NCBI RefSeq assembly: GCF_012932425.1
Contig: NZ_JAAIII010000005.1
Span: 176,995 to 240,994 of the forward strand
From: Bifidobacterium oedipodis
Lineage (GTDB): Bacteria > Actinomycetota > Actinomycetes > Actinomycetales > Bifidobacteriaceae
Reading direction: 5' to 3'
DNA: 64,000 nt
In this document: in pieces, positions 26,734 through 36,324 of the stretch
Layout: each line of letters starts with the position of its first letter
Position numbering within the stretch: position 1 is the first letter of the stretch
Translations under genes and position numbers: made by a program
Notes under the pieces: model-generated
Seen by the model: only the letters and a program-made list of their open reading frames with translations
The model's database searches: none
Told to the model about the DNA's origin: nothing

Positions 26734-27744
26734 ATGAAGGCCCTCGTTTTAACCGGTGTCAAGGAATTCGAACTGCAGGAACTGCCCACCCCCGAAATCG
26801 CACCCAATGAAGTGCTGGTGAATACTGCCTATGCCGGCGTGTGCGGCACGGATCACGACTTGTACGCCGGTCGCCCCGGCTCTGCCGCCGCAGTGCCTCC
26901 CATTGTGCTTGGGCATGAGAACTCTGGTGTTGTGGCCGCCGTCGGTGCGCAAGTGACCAACGTCAAAGTGGGTGACCGCGTAGCTGTCGATCCGAATATC
27001 TACTGCGGACAGTGCGAATTTTGCCTTACGCAACGGCCTGAGCTGTGCGACCATCTCTCCGCCGTGGGCGTCACTCGTGACGGTGGCTTGGCCGAACAGT
27101 TCACTGCCCCGGCCACCGTCGTCTACAAACTGCCCGACAACGTCTCCCTTAAGGATGCTGCCGCCATCGAACCGGTCTCCTGCGCCGTGCACGGCCTCGA
27201 CCTGCTGAAGTTGCGCCCCTATCAGAAAGCACTGGTAATCGGCGACGGTTTCATGGGCCAGATTTTCGCCCAGCTCGTGCAGGCATATGGCGTGCATCAG
27301 GTCGATCTGGCTGGCATCTTCGATGACAAGCTCAATCGCAACAAGGAACTGTTCGGCGTCACCGAAACCTATAACACCACGCGCGAGGAGATCCCCGCCG
27401 ATTCCTATGACGTGATCATCGAAGCCGTGGGCTTGCCGACCACCCAGGCGCAGGCGGTTGCCGCCGCCAAGAAGGGCGCGCAGGTGCTCATGTTCGGTGT
27501 CGGCCCGCAGGAGGCTCACTTCGAGATGAACACCTACGACATCTACAAGAAGCAGCTGACCATTCAGGGGTCCTTCATCAACCCGCTCACTTTCCGTGAT
27601 GCCATCTCACTGGTGTCTGCCGGCAAGATGAACATCGGCGGTCTCATCAGCCATGAGCTGGACCTGAGCGAAGTCGAGGACTTCCTCAATGGCAAGTTCA
27701 CCGGCGTCTCCAAGGCCGTCGTCAAGGTCGGCGATTTCGAATAA
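26734..27744 (+). CDS. Zinc-dependent medium-chain alcohol/polyol dehydrogenase
   Basis: A 336-residue MDR-family dehydrogenase. Catalytic zinc ligands lie in AGVCGTDHD and GHENSGVV; the structural zinc site is CGQCEFCLTQRPELC. The nucleotide-binding region reads ALVIGDGFMGQIFAQLVQAY. It most resembles sorbitol/threonine-type dehydrogenases; the substrate is not readable. Start ATG 26734 (MKALVLTG) has AAAGGAA upstream; the frame from 26683 has no ribosome site. It is first in a run of three plus-strand genes and is preceded by candidate repressor boxes. Confidence 0.88.
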   Translation: MKALVLTGVKEFELQELPTPEIAPNEVLVNTAYAGVCGTDHDLYAGRPGSAAAVPPIVLGHENSGVVAAVGAQVTNVKVGDRVAVDPNIYCGQCEFCLTQRPELCDHLSAVGVTRDGGLAEQFTAPATVVYKLPDNVSLKDAAAIEPVSCAVHGLDLLKLRPYQKALVIGDGFMGQIFAQLVQAYGVHQVDLAGIFDDKLNRNKELFGVTETYNTTREEIPADSYDVIIEAVGLPTTQAQAVAAAKKGAQVLMFGVGPQEAHFEMNTYDIYKKQLTIQGSFINPLTFRDAISLVSAGKMNIGGLISHELDLSEVEDFLNGKFTGVSKAVVKVGDFE

Positions 27745-27877
27745 TCGCCTCTGTCCTGTTCCCTGCCCGGGCTTTGGTCTGTAGCGCAAAGCCCATGTAT
27801 GCTTGGCCGCCGGTTTCCCCTTTTTCGCCGACGGCCACACACTCGACTATTGGAAACCAACATAAGTAAGGCAGTCA

Positions 27878-28837
27878 ATGATGACTTCGCAACCCAAACA
27901 GCTCATCGGTGATGTCGAACCCGACCGGCGTGACAACGGTACCGCAGTCGGCAAGCGCACTGCGCCGATGGGACTGACTATTAGCCTGTTCCTGCTGTCC
28001 CTGCCTCTCAACGCGCTGGGTAATGTACTCACTGCCGTCACATCCAACCGTGTTGCCGGGCCTGATGCCACAGCCTCATATCTGGGTGCCGCGTTCTGGA
28101 CCGCCGGCGAATACAACATGGCCGACGTGTTTCCCTCATGGATGAATGTGGGCGGCATATGCAACGTGCAGTTTTGGTCGTTCTTTTTGGTGGGGCTTGT
28201 GGTAATCGCGGTGAACCAGCTGTTGGTCGGTCGTGTCAACTGGCTGCGCATCCTTGGCAACCTTGCCTTTCTGGTGCCGTTTTCCCTATTGGTTGGTGTA
28301 TTCACCGACCTGCTGCTCGGCGTCTTCACGCCAGGCTGGAACGGTTTGCCTTATGCGGGCGATAGCATGGCCCTTCACTTGCTGTATATAGCGCTTAACT
28401 TTGGGGGAGTGGCTTTGATCGCCGTCGCCATCTCGCTCTACCAGCGTGCGAATATTGCCTTGCATCCAGCCGATGACCTTATGCAGATTCTGCGATTCAA
28501 ATTCTGCAAGGGCAATGCGGCTCGGGCCATGTGGCTTTCCTATCTGCCGCCGGCGCTGGTGGCGATTGCCGCCATTGCGATACTGTCGGTGCGTGCTGGC
28601 GGGCTGACGGTCAACTATTTCGGCGTCGGTACGGTATTCGCCTTCTTGTTCCAAGGCGGCATCACCGGTTGGGCTGACAGACATGTCATACCGTCCTTCA
28701 CTCACCAGGCGTTGGATGTCGGGTCGGTTGCCGGAGCTGCCGCAGATCGTGTGTCGCAGGTTGCACAGCATACAATCGAATTCATCGAACCTGTCGAACC
28801 TGTCGAACCGCAGCGTGCGGCGATGCCGGACGCGTGA
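27878..28837 (+). CDS. Multi-span membrane protein, YczE/DUF161-like
   Basis: A 319-residue protein with about six hydrophobic spans between residues 30 and 275 (for example TISLFLLSLPLNALGNVL, FWSFFLVGLVVIAVNQLL and LGNLAFLVPFSLLVGVF). Loops contain conserved-looking GEYNMADVFPSW and HPADDLMQILRF. The hydrophobic pattern and the P-x-D loop resemble YczE/YitT-type integral membrane proteins; the similarity is judged by eye. A short charged C-terminus ends with EPVEPVEPQ repeats. It follows the dehydrogenase by 133 bp with a possible promoter or stem in between. Function unknown; a transporter for the dehydrogenase substrate is only a guess. Confidence 0.55.
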   Translation: MMTSQPKQLIGDVEPDRRDNGTAVGKRTAPMGLTISLFLLSLPLNALGNVLTAVTSNRVAGPDATASYLGAAFWTAGEYNMADVFPSWMNVGGICNVQFWSFFLVGLVVIAVNQLLVGRVNWLRILGNLAFLVPFSLLVGVFTDLLLGVFTPGWNGLPYAGDSMALHLLYIALNFGGVALIAVAISLYQRANIALHPADDLMQILRFKFCKGNAARAMWLSYLPPALVAIAAIAILSVRAGGLTVNYFGVGTVFAFLFQGGITGWADRHVIPSFTHQALDVGSVAGAAADRVSQVAQHTIEFIEPVEPVEPQRAAMPDA

Positions 28838-28918
28838 CACGAGCATTGCATGTTTTGCATGCGTGCCCTGCACAACAATATGTCGGCGAGCGATCGCCAA
28901 TAATCAAAGGAGACTATC

Positions 28919-29317
28919 ATGACCAAGCCAATGACCGCGTTCACCACTGATCTTCAGCATTCTGGCATGCCCGCCAAGGATTTGGACGAAACCATCAAGT
29001 TCTACACCGAAGTGCTCGGCTTCGAACTGGCCGGACTGTTCTATAACGGTGCCAACCGTTGTGCCTTCCTGCGCTACGGACATCTGACCATCGAAACTTG
29101 GGAGGGCGATCCTGCGCCGGGCATCACCGGGGCCATTAACCACTGGGCATTCGATACGCCGGATATCGAGGCCGCCTTCGCCAATGCCAAGGAGCTTGGG
29201 CTGAATTTCAAAGACACAGAAATTCAGCATATCGATAGCTTCTGGGACAACGGCATCCGCTACTTCAACGTCTACGGTCCCAACGGCGAAACCATCGAAT
29301 TCTGCCAGATCGTGTGA
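28919..29317 (+). CDS. VOC-superfamily (glyoxalase-like) protein
   Basis: A 132-residue single-module protein: LQHSGMPAKDLDETIKFYTE, VLGFELAGLF, then HLTIETWEGDP, NHWAFDTPDIEAAFANAKEL and a last strand FNVYGPNGETIEFCQIV. Paired beta-alpha-beta-beta-beta modules with metal-ligand His/Glu positions (His near 14, Glu near 61, His near 79, Glu near 128) fit a glyoxalase I or ring-cleavage fold. AAGGAGA precedes the ATG. Its place after a dehydrogenase suggests a shared metabolic unit; the substrate is unknown. Confidence 0.8.
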   Translation: MTKPMTAFTTDLQHSGMPAKDLDETIKFYTEVLGFELAGLFYNGANRCAFLRYGHLTIETWEGDPAPGITGAINHWAFDTPDIEAAFANAKELGLNFKDTEIQHIDSFWDNGIRYFNVYGPNGETIEFCQIV

Positions 29318-29320
29318 GAC

Positions 29321-29360
29321 TGGGAATCCTCGACTGCGCTGCGCTCCGCTGGGAATGACA
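29321..29360. repeat. Degenerate interspersed REP-like element
   Basis: The 40-bp segment between converging genes reads TGGGAATCCTCGACTGCGCT, then GCGCTCCGCTGGGAATGACA. Its arms pair imperfectly, and it resembles the widespread bacterial interspersed family ending in GGAATGACA. A related dyad is at 44096. Confidence 0.5.
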
Positions 29361-29389
29361 GAGCATTCGTTAACCGGTATGTGCGAGAG

Positions 29390-30523
29390 CTACAGCCGAC
29401 CGCAGATTTGGTTGACGTAGGGTTGGATGAAGCATAGGGCTGCGCCAATGGTGTTCTGATCGTCGGCGCAGCTGCTTTTGCGCAGTGTGAAATGTGCGGA
29501 GGGGAACGGGCTCAGCGCCTCGATGCGGTGCTTAAGATCAGCCAAATCGCGGTCATCGAGGTATTGCGCCGCTTCTCCTCCGATGATGATGTCGCCGGCG
29601 AGCACCGCGCGGATATTGGCCACGGACTGCGCCACATATCCTAACCATGCATCAAAGCGCCGCCGGTGTCCTCGCTCACCCTGTTCGAGTACTGAGAAGA
29701 AACCGGGCAGGCTTTCGCCATCTTCCATCAGTGTCTCCGGCGAGCATACTGTGTCCATGCAGCCGTGCTGACCGCAATAGCATTCCTCGCCGCCGGGCAC
29801 AATCGTCATATGCTCAATCGTGCCGTTGCACAGATTCGGTCCGCGATAGAGTTGTCCGTTGACAATTACCGCGCCACCAGGCCGCCGCTCCAAATACACG
29901 CATACCGCGTCGGTGATCGAGGGGTCGAACCACAGCTCCGCCAAGGCTGAGGCATCGGAATCGTGAATCATGATTGTCGGCAGATGAATGCCTTGGCTTA
30001 AACGTTCCAAAGTCAGCCCAGTATTGCCAACGATCTGCCCGAAAGTGATGCTTGTGCCCTCTGCCGAAACAATGCCTTGGATGGAAAAAGCCACTCCCAA
30101 CACGTGGCTGCCTTTGGTCTCCACAGTGTTGGCGAATTCGGTGACCAGCGCGCCGAGCCGGCTGTAGTAGGCATCGGTGTCGCGATAAGGCGTGGTTTTG
30201 GTTTTGCGCGCAAGCACGGTGCCTCGTAGGTCAATCGCCACCATGGTGATTGCGCTGGCTCGAGCGGACACCCCGATGGCAGCATAGGCCGACGGCATGA
30301 GTTCGTAGGTTTGTGCTTTGCGGCCACCCGTAGATTCCATCAATGTGCCAGGGCCGACCAGCCCCTCGTCGCCGAGCGTGCGAAGATTTGATGTGATGGT
30401 GGGCAGGCTGAGCCCGAGTTCACGCTCCAACGTTTGCTTGGTCACATCGTGATGGTGATAGATGAAGTCCATAATGGCGTGACGATTCGCCTGTTTCAAT
30501 GTGGCAACGGATGCGGCCTTCAT
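29390..30523 (-). CDS. ROK-family transcriptional regulator
   Basis: A 377-residue repressor of the NagC/XylR type. An N-terminal winged helix (KQANRHAIMDFIYHHHDVTK, ELGLSLPTITSNLRTL) precedes a ROK sugar-kinase-like domain with the zinc motif CYCGQHGCMD (about residue 245). The kinase phosphate loop DxGGT is absent: the equivalent stretch reads GVSARASAITMVAIDLRG, so it is a regulator without kinase activity. ATG at 30521-30523 has GGAGG upstream; an additional frame to 30619 is not used. Convergent with the dehydrogenase run, it probably controls that run and itself through the TTTTGCAAAA-like boxes. The effector is unknown. Confidence 0.88.
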   Translation of the reverse strand: MKAASVATLKQANRHAIMDFIYHHHDVTKQTLERELGLSLPTITSNLRTLGDEGLVGPGTLMESTGGRKAQTYELMPSAYAAIGVSARASAITMVAIDLRGTVLARKTKTTPYRDTDAYYSRLGALVTEFANTVETKGSHVLGVAFSIQGIVSAEGTSITFGQIVGNTGLTLERLSQGIHLPTIMIHDSDASALAELWFDPSITDAVCVYLERRPGGAVIVNGQLYRGPNLCNGTIEHMTIVPGGEECYCGQHGCMDTVCSPETLMEDGESLPGFFSVLEQGERGHRRRFDAWLGYVAQSVANIRAVLAGDIIIGGEAAQYLDDRDLADLKHRIEALSPFPSAHFTLRKSSCADDQNTIGAALCFIQPYVNQICGRL

Positions 30524-30657
30524 CGGCTTCCTCCTGATTCGTAACGTAATACTCTGAAGGTCTAGTTTAGCAAAGGCGTTTTGAAAAAGTCGTAACACCG
30601 TTTTTGCTTGTGTTTGCATGTGTGAGTGCGTATGAGCATGTGCATAGGTGAGGGCAG

Positions 30658-30723
30658 TTTTGTAAAATGACCTCTTAAATCTTTGCTTTCATGGTAAATA
30701 TATCTACTATAGATTTGCAAAAG
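30658..30723. promoter_or_regulatory. TTTTGTAAAA/ATTTGCAAAAG boxes in the ROK-adhE gap
   Basis: TTTTGTAAAA (30658-30667) is a perfect palindrome and ATTTGCAAAAG (30713-30723) matches the second box at 26623. They lie 135-200 bp upstream of the ROK start and 270 bp before adhE, so they could serve the repressor gene, adhE, or both. The stretch 30524-30993 is otherwise A+T rich with no gene. Confidence 0.45.
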
Positions 30724-30908
30724 TAGTTTCTATAAGATATATTGAGCTATGTCAACTTCACAGTAGAAACGAACAAAAGTGACCAAATCAACGATTTGAA
30801 CGACAATTCGAGCAAAAAACTAACGTGAATCGCACATAATTCGCGCAAATATAAACAAAAACAGCTCGACACGACGAACAAACACGAAGGTTGCTGAGTT
30901 CGATTACA

Positions 30909-30926
30909 TTGTGAGGTAGGTCACAA
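30909..30926. promoter_or_regulatory. Rex-type operator upstream of adhE
   Basis: TTGTGA-N6-TCACAA is a perfect dyad identical in form to the redox-sensor Rex consensus. It sits 67 nt before the adhE start, within the expected promoter/leader. Rex senses NADH/NAD and classically controls adhE, so relief at high NADH is predicted. Confidence 0.75.
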
Positions 30927-30993
30927 GAAAATTGTGGCAACAAGTGAACATGCACTTTGCTACCAACCCCAAGCATTTCGAGGAGGAACCCAA

Positions 30994-33723
30994 GTGGCAG
31001 AAGCAAAGCAGAAGGTCGAAGAGACCAAGCCCACTCCGGAAGAGAAGAAGGCCGCTGCCGAGGCGGAGGTCGACGCACTCGTCCAGAAGGGTCTGAAGGC
31101 TCTTGACGAATTCGAGAATCTGGATCAGGCGCAGGTCGACCGCATCGTAGCCAAGGCCTCGGTCGCCGCGCTGAACAAGCATCTGGTGCTGGCCAAGATG
31201 GCCGTCGAGGAGACTGGCCGTGGCTTGGTGGAAGACAAGGCCACCAAGAACATCTTCGCCTGCGAGCACATTACCAACTATCTGGCCGGTCAGAAGACCG
31301 TCGGCATCATCCGCGAAGACGATGTGATGGGCGTTGACGAAGTGGCCGAGCCCGTCGGCGTTGTCGCCGGCGTCACCCCGGTTACCAACCCGACCTCCAC
31401 CGCGATCTTCAAGTCCCTGATCGCACTGAAGACCCGCTGCCCGATCGTGTTCGGCTTCCACCCCGGCGCACAGAAGTGCTCCGTCGAAGCCGCGCGCATC
31501 GTGCGTGACGCCGCCATCGAGGCCGGTGCCCCTGAGAACTGTATTCAGTGGATCGAGCACCCCTCCATCGAGGCAACCGGCGCACTGATGAAGCACCCGG
31601 GCATCGCCACGATCCTGGCCACCGGCGGCCCGGGCATGGTCAAGGCCGCATACTCCTCCGGCAAGCCCGCCCTAGGCGTGGGCGCGGGCAACGCCCCGGC
31701 CTACGTGGACAACGACGTGGACATCGTGCGCGCCGCCAACGATCTGGTGCTTTCCAAGCACTTCGACTACGGCATGATCTGCGCCACCGAGCAGGCCATC
31801 ATCGCCCACAAGGACGTCTACGCTCCGCTTATCGCCGAAATGAAGCGCCGCAAGGCCTACTTCGTGAACGCGGAGGAGAAGGCCAAGCTCGAGCAGTACA
31901 TGTTCGGCTGCACCTCCGGCTCCGGCCAGAAGCCCGTCCTGAACTCCGTGGTGCCGGGCAAGTCCCCGCAGTACATCGCCAAGGCCGCCGGCTTCGAGAT
32001 CCCCGAAGACGCCACCATCCTGTGCGCCGAGTGCTCCGAGGTGTCGGACAACGAACCGCTGACCCACGAGAAGCTCGCCCCGGTGCAGGCCGTGCTCAAG
32101 GCCGATAATAAGGAACAGGCCTTCGAGATGGCCGAGGCCATGCTCAAGCTCGGCGCCGGCCACACCGCCGCCATCCACACCAACAACCAGGAGCTCGTGC
32201 GCGAGTACGGCGTGCGCATGCACGCCTGCCGCATCATCTGGAACCAGCCTTCGTCCCTGGGCGGCATCGGCGATATCTACAACGCCATCGCCCCGTCGCT
32301 GACCCTGGGCTGCGGCTCCTACGGCGGCAACTCGGTGTCCGGCAACGTGCAGGCCGTGAACCTGATCAACATCAAGCGCATCGCTCGGAGGAACAACAAC
32401 ATGCAGTGGTTCAAGATCCCGGCCAAGACCTATTTCGAGCCGAACGCGATCAAGTACCTGCGCGACATGTTCGGCATCGAAAAGGCCGTCATCGTGTGCG
32501 ACAAGGTCATGGAGCAGCTCGGCATCGTCGATAAGGTCATCGACCAGCTGCGCGCCCGCGCCAACAACGTCACCTTCCGCATCATCGACTACGTGGAGCC
32601 CGAGCCCTCGGTCGAAACCGTCGAGAAGGGCGCGGAGATGATGCGCGAGGAGTTCGAGCCCGACACCATCATCGCGGTCGGCGGCGGCTCCCCGATGGAT
32701 GCGGCCAAGATCATGTGGCTGCTCTACGAGCACCCGGAAATCGCCTTCTCCGACGTGCGCGAGAAGTTCTTCGACATCCGCAAGCGCGCGTTCAAGATTC
32801 CGCCGCTGGGCAAGAAGGCCAAGCTCGTGTGCATCCCGACCTCGTCGGGCACCGGCTCCGAGGTCACCCCGTTCGCCGTAATCACCGACCACAAGACCGG
32901 CTACAAGTACCCGATCACCGACTACGCCCTGACCCCGTCCGTGGCCATCGTTGATCCGGTGCTGGCCCGCACTCAGCCGCGCAAGCTCGCCTCCGACGCC
33001 GGCTTCGACGCCCTGACCCACAGCTTCGAGGCCTATGTGTCCGTGTATGCCAACGACTTCACCGACGGCATGGCACTGCACGCGGCCAAGCTCATCTGGG
33101 ACAACCTGGCCGAATCCGTCAACGGCGAGCCCGGCCTGGCCAAGACCGACGCCCAGGAGAAGATGCACAACGCCGCCACCATGGCCGGCATGGCCTTCGG
33201 CTCCGCGTTCCTCGGCATGTGCCACGGCATGGCCCACACCATCGGTGCCCTGTGCCACATCGCCCATGGCCGCACCAACTCCATCCTGCTGCCCTACGTG
33301 ATCCGCTACAACGGCTCTGTGCCCGAGGAGCCCACCAGCTGGCCGAAGTACAACAAGTACATCGCCCCGGAGCGCTACCAGGACATCGCCCGCAACCTCG
33401 GCATCGACACCGGCAAGACCCCGGCCGAAGCCGTGGAGAACCTGGCGAAGGCCGTCGAGGACTACCGCGACAACAAGCTCGGCATGAACAAGAGCTTCCA
33501 GGACTGCGGTGTGGACGAGGACTACTTCTGGAGTGTGCTCGACCAGATCGGTATGCGCGCCTATGAGGATCAGTGCACCCCGGCCAACCCGCGTATCCCC
33601 ATGATCAACGACATGAAGGATATCGCCATCGCTGCTTACTACGGCGTCAGCCAGGCCGAAGGCCACAAGCTGCGCGTTGAGCGCGAAGGCGAAGCCGCAA
33701 CCGAGGAAGCCTCCCAGCGTTGA
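30994..33723 (+). CDS. adhE: Bifunctional acetaldehyde-CoA/alcohol dehydrogenase
   Basis: A 909-residue protein that reduces acetyl-CoA to acetaldehyde and then to ethanol, regenerating NAD; it assembles as spirosomes in known homologues. The N-terminal aldehyde dehydrogenase half has the NAD motif [20 protein letters not shown] and the catalytic Cys in [11 protein letters not shown]. The C-terminal iron alcohol dehydrogenase half starts near residue 470 ([20 protein letters not shown]) and shows [14 protein letters not shown] and the metal site [20 protein letters not shown]. Start GTG 30994 has AGGAGG (30981-30986) 7 nt upstream. It is key to the ethanol branch of the bifid shunt. Codon use is strongly optimised, as for highly expressed genes. 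Confidence 0.97.
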   Translation: MAEAKQKVEETKPTPEEKKAAAEAEVDALVQKGLKALDEFENLDQAQVDRIVAKASVAALNKHLVLAKMAVEETGRGLVEDKATKNIFACEHITNYLAGQKTVGIIREDDVMGVDEVAEPVGVVAGVTPVTNPTSTAIFKSLIALKTRCPIVFGFHPGAQKCSVEAARIVRDAAIEAGAPENCIQWIEHPSIEATGALMKHPGIATILATGGPGMVKAAYSSGKPALGVGAGNAPAYVDNDVDIVRAANDLVLSKHFDYGMICATEQAIIAHKDVYAPLIAEMKRRKAYFVNAEEKAKLEQYMFGCTSGSGQKPVLNSVVPGKSPQYIAKAAGFEIPEDATILCAECSEVSDNEPLTHEKLAPVQAVLKADNKEQAFEMAEAMLKLGAGHTAAIHTNNQELVREYGVRMHACRIIWNQPSSLGGIGDIYNAIAPSLTLGCGSYGGNSVSGNVQAVNLINIKRIARRNNNMQWFKIPAKTYFEPNAIKYLRDMFGIEKAVIVCDKVMEQLGIVDKVIDQLRARANNVTFRIIDYVEPEPSVETVEKGAEMMREEFEPDTIIAVGGGSPMDAAKIMWLLYEHPEIAFSDVREKFFDIRKRAFKIPPLGKKAKLVCIPTSSGTGSEVTPFAVITDHKTGYKYPITDYALTPSVAIVDPVLARTQPRKLASDAGFDALTHSFEAYVSVYANDFTDGMALHAAKLIWDNLAESVNGEPGLAKTDAQEKMHNAATMAGMAFGSAFLGMCHGMAHTIGALCHIAHGRTNSILLPYVIRYNGSVPEEPTSWPKYNKYIAPERYQDIARNLGIDTGKTPAEAVENLAKAVEDYRDNKLGMNKSFQDCGVDEDYFWSVLDQIGMRAYEDQCTPANPRIPMINDMKDIAIAAYYGVSQAEGHKLRVEREGEAATEEASQR

Positions 33724-33776
33724 TTGTCGTCCGTTAGTTCGGCCGATCCCGCTAACCCGGCGATAGCCTAACCACC

Positions 33777-33814
33777 CAGTGCCCTGACTCCCACCCACGG
33801 GAGCCAGGGCACTG
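33777..33814 (+). terminator. adhE terminator
   Basis: CAGTGCCCTG (33777-33786) pairs with CAGGGCACTG (33805-33814); inner CTCCC/GGGAG extends the stem. It starts 54 bp after the stop. Confidence 0.85.
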
Positions 33815-34356
33815 TCGTAAGTATCGGCTGCCACCAATTTTGCGGCTGATGGAGTTTGCCCGCTTGTTGTAACGGTTCACCTGTAGAACTGCACGGTTCG
33901 CCTGTGGGTTTGTTACATAGGTACGTAAACAATCCGCAGGCGAATAGTGATAACTGACAGGAATTCCGTGCAAGTTCGCAGTTGAGCCGTGACAACTGAC
34001 AGGTGAACTACCTACTACCTATAAGGTGTGAGTCATCCGTCTAGTTTGCCCTGAAGCCCACGTACGCCATGATTTGCACGTAGCTACAAGGCTGCGACAC
34101 GCCCGGCTTCTCCTGTCCTACGCCAATGCTTGAATATTCAAGTTGCCTGATTTGGGCTCGCAAATTGGAATATAAAAAGCGAGCGCGAAGGCAGGGGACT
34201 ACAACCTGTGGTTCTCAGCTATTCGCGCACTGATGTCGGATGACCGCCAGAACGATATACGTCACGTATGTCCAACGGAGGCCATGCGCGCCGGTGCCCC
34301 GGAAGAAGCAGGTTGGTAAACAGTACAACGAATATCGCTAGAAAGGGCGGACGGCA
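33815..34356. promoter_or_regulatory. S10 operon upstream region with nested inverted repeats
   Basis: No gene is seen. Outer arms GTTCACCTGT (33875-33884) and ACAGGTGAAC (33999-34008) enclose an inner imperfect hairpin, GTTCGCCTG (33896-33904) with GCAGGCGAA (33936-33944). AACTGACAGG occurs twice as a direct repeat (33952-33961, 33994-34003). A 14-bp palindrome CTTGAATATTCAAG is at 34129-34142. A TATAAA -10 candidate lies near 34171-34176, which would give rpsJ a leader of about 180 nt, possibly with autogenous control. The exact promoter is not certain. Confidence 0.5.
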
Positions 34357-34665
34357 ATGGCGGGACAGAAAATCCGCATCAGGCTTAAGTCCTATGACCA
34401 CGAGGTCATCGACCAATCGGCGAAGAAGATCGTCGAAACGGTGACGAACGCGGGCGCAACTGTTGTTGGCCCCGTTCCGCTGCCGACCGAGAAGAACGTC
34501 TTTTGTGTTATCCGTTCTCCTCACAAGTACAAGGATTCTCGCGAGCACTTCGAGATGCGCACTCATAAGCGCCTCATCGACATCGTGGACCCGACCCCCA
34601 AGGCCGTGGATTCCCTGATGCACATCGATCTGCCTGCAGATGTCAACATCGAGATCAAGCTGTAA
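34357..34665 (+). CDS. rpsJ: 30S ribosomal protein S10
   Basis: 102 residues, first gene of the S10 operon. [20 protein letters not shown] starts the fold and [20 protein letters not shown] with [14 protein letters not shown] carries the conserved S10 loop. S10 also serves as NusE in antitermination. AAAGGGCGGACGG lies before the ATG. rplC follows 16 bp after the stop. Confidence 0.97.
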   Translation: MAGQKIRIRLKSYDHEVIDQSAKKIVETVTNAGATVVGPVPLPTEKNVFCVIRSPHKYKDSREHFEMRTHKRLIDIVDPTPKAVDSLMHIDLPADVNIEIKL

Positions 34666-34681
34666 GGGAGGGGGAAGCACA

Positions 34682-35323
34682 ATGTCTAATCGCAAGGCTC
34701 TGCTGGGCAAGAAGCTCGGCATGTCTCAGGTGTGGGACGAGAACGGCTTCTTCGTGCCCGTCACCTTGATCGACGTCAACACCAACGTGGTGACCGCCGT
34801 CAAGACCGAGGAAACCGATGGCTACAAGGCCGTCCAGCTCGGCTACGGCGCCATCGACCCCACCAAGGTGACCAAGCCCCTGGCTGGCCACTTTGCCAAG
34901 GCCGGCGTCACCCCGCGTCGCCACCTCGCTGAGGTGCGCACCGACAATGTCGACGAGTTCCAGGTCGGTCAGGAACTGACCGCCGAACTGTTCGAGGAAG
35001 GCGCCGAGGTCGATGTGACCGGCACCACCAAGGGCAAGGGCTTCGCCGGCACCATCAAGCGTTGGGGCTTCAAGTCCTACCGCCGTTCTCACGGTTCCCA
35101 CAAGAACGAGCGTCGTCCCGGTTCTGTGGGCGCATGCGCCACTCCGTCTCGTATCCTCAGGGGTAAGAAGATGGCCGGTCGCATGGGTCATGTCACCTCC
35201 ACCGTGCAGAACCTCACCATCGTTTCCGCTGATGTCGAGAACGGCATCCTCGCTGTCAAGGGCGCCATCCCCGGCCCCAAGGGCGGTCTCGTTCTCGTCC
35301 GTTCGGCTGTGAAGGGAGCCTGA
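34682..35323 (+). CDS. rplC: 50S ribosomal protein L3
   Basis: 213 residues: [20 protein letters not shown] at the N-terminus, the [15 protein letters not shown] loop that reaches the peptidyl-transferase centre, and [12 protein letters not shown] at the end. ATG 34682 follows GGGAGGGGG; a frame starting at 34640 overlaps rpsJ and is not used. Confidence 0.97.
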   Translation: MSNRKALLGKKLGMSQVWDENGFFVPVTLIDVNTNVVTAVKTEETDGYKAVQLGYGAIDPTKVTKPLAGHFAKAGVTPRRHLAEVRTDNVDEFQVGQELTAELFEEGAEVDVTGTTKGKGFAGTIKRWGFKSYRRSHGSHKNERRPGSVGACATPSRILRGKKMAGRMGHVTSTVQNLTIVSADVENGILAVKGAIPGPKGGLVLVRSAVKGA

Positions 35324-35329
35324 TAAACC

Positions 35330-35986
35330 ATGGCAAACGTTACTCTGAACGTCACCGACGCCAAGGGCCAGGCCACCGGCACCGTTGAGGCCCCCGCTGA
35401 GCTCTTCGGCTACTCCGCCGAAGACGTGAAGGCCCACATCCCGCTGATCCACCAGGTTGTCATCGCCCAGCTCGCTGCTGCTCGCGCTGGCACCCACGCC
35501 ACCAAGACTCGTGGCATGGTCTCCGGCGGCGGCAAGAAGCCGTGGAAGCAGAAGGGCACCGGTCGTGCTCGTCAGGGCTCCATCCGCGCTCCTCAGTGGT
35601 ACCACGGCGGCACCGTGTTCGGCCCGCAGCCGCGTGACTACTCTCAGCGCACCCCCAAGAAGATGAAGGCCGCTGCTCTGCGCTACATCCTCTCCGATCG
35701 CGCCAACGCCGGCCGCATCGCCGTGGTTGACTTCGGTATCACCGAGCCGTCCACCAAGGCTGCCATCGCCGCGCTCAACCCGATCACCGGTGACAAGTTC
35801 ACCACCGTGGTGTTCACTCGCGACAACATCAACGAGTGGCTGTCCGTGCGCAACATCCCGACCGTTCACCCGATTTTCGTCGATCAGCTCAACACGTACG
35901 ACGTGGTTACCTCGCAGTACGTGGTCTTCACCAAGGAAGCCCTCGAGGCTTTCGTGGCTGCCAAGACCGAGCCGAAGGAGGCCTGA
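35330..35986 (+). CDS. rplD: 50S ribosomal protein L4
   Basis: 218 residues. The long loop [20 protein letters not shown] reaches the exit tunnel. [18 protein letters not shown] and [18 protein letters not shown] are in the globular part. In E. coli L4 autoregulates this operon; that is not established here. It starts 6 bp after rplC. Confidence 0.97.
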   Translation: MANVTLNVTDAKGQATGTVEAPAELFGYSAEDVKAHIPLIHQVVIAQLAAARAGTHATKTRGMVSGGGKKPWKQKGTGRARQGSIRAPQWYHGGTVFGPQPRDYSQRTPKKMKAAALRYILSDRANAGRIAVVDFGITEPSTKAAIAALNPITGDKFTTVVFTRDNINEWLSVRNIPTVHPIFVDQLNTYDVVTSQYVVFTKEALEAFVAAKTEPKEA

Positions 35987-35991
35987 TTTAG

Positions 35992-36288
35992 ATGGTCGCT
36001 ATTCACAAGCCCGCTCACGACGTGATTCTTAAGCCCGTCGTTTCCGAGAAGAGCTACGCCGCTTCCGACCGTGGCCAGTACACCTTCGTGGTTGCCCCGG
36101 ATTCGAACAAGGTGCAGATCAAGCAGGCAATTGAAGAGATCTTCAAGGTCAAGGTGACGAGCGTCAACACCCTCAACCGCGCTGGCAAGAAGCAGCGCAC
36201 CCGCACCGGTTTCGGTCAGCGTGTCTCCCAGAAGCGCGCTATCGTGACCGTCGCCGAGGGCCAGACGATCGACATCTTCGGCAACTGA
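35992..36288 (+). CDS. rplW: 50S ribosomal protein L23
   Basis: 98 residues with [40 protein letters not shown] and [18 protein letters not shown]23 lines the exit tunnel mouth and docks SRP and trigger factor. It starts 5 bp after rplD. Confidence 0.97.
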   Translation: MVAIHKPAHDVILKPVVSEKSYAASDRGQYTFVVAPDSNKVQIKQAIEEIFKVKVTSVNTLNRAGKKQRTRTGFGQRVSQKRAIVTVAEGQTIDIFGN

Positions 36289-36324
36289 AGGCTAGCCGAG
36301 AAAAGTTAAAGGAAGAACTATATT

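Noticed and set aside
31672..33837. 721-residue frame antisense to adhE
   Set aside because: It is a shadow of strongly biased adhE codons, low in complexity and lacking any domain or ribosome site.
35992..36288. Frameshift in the ribosomal cluster
   Set aside because: All ribosomal genes were checked for length and ends; none is broken.
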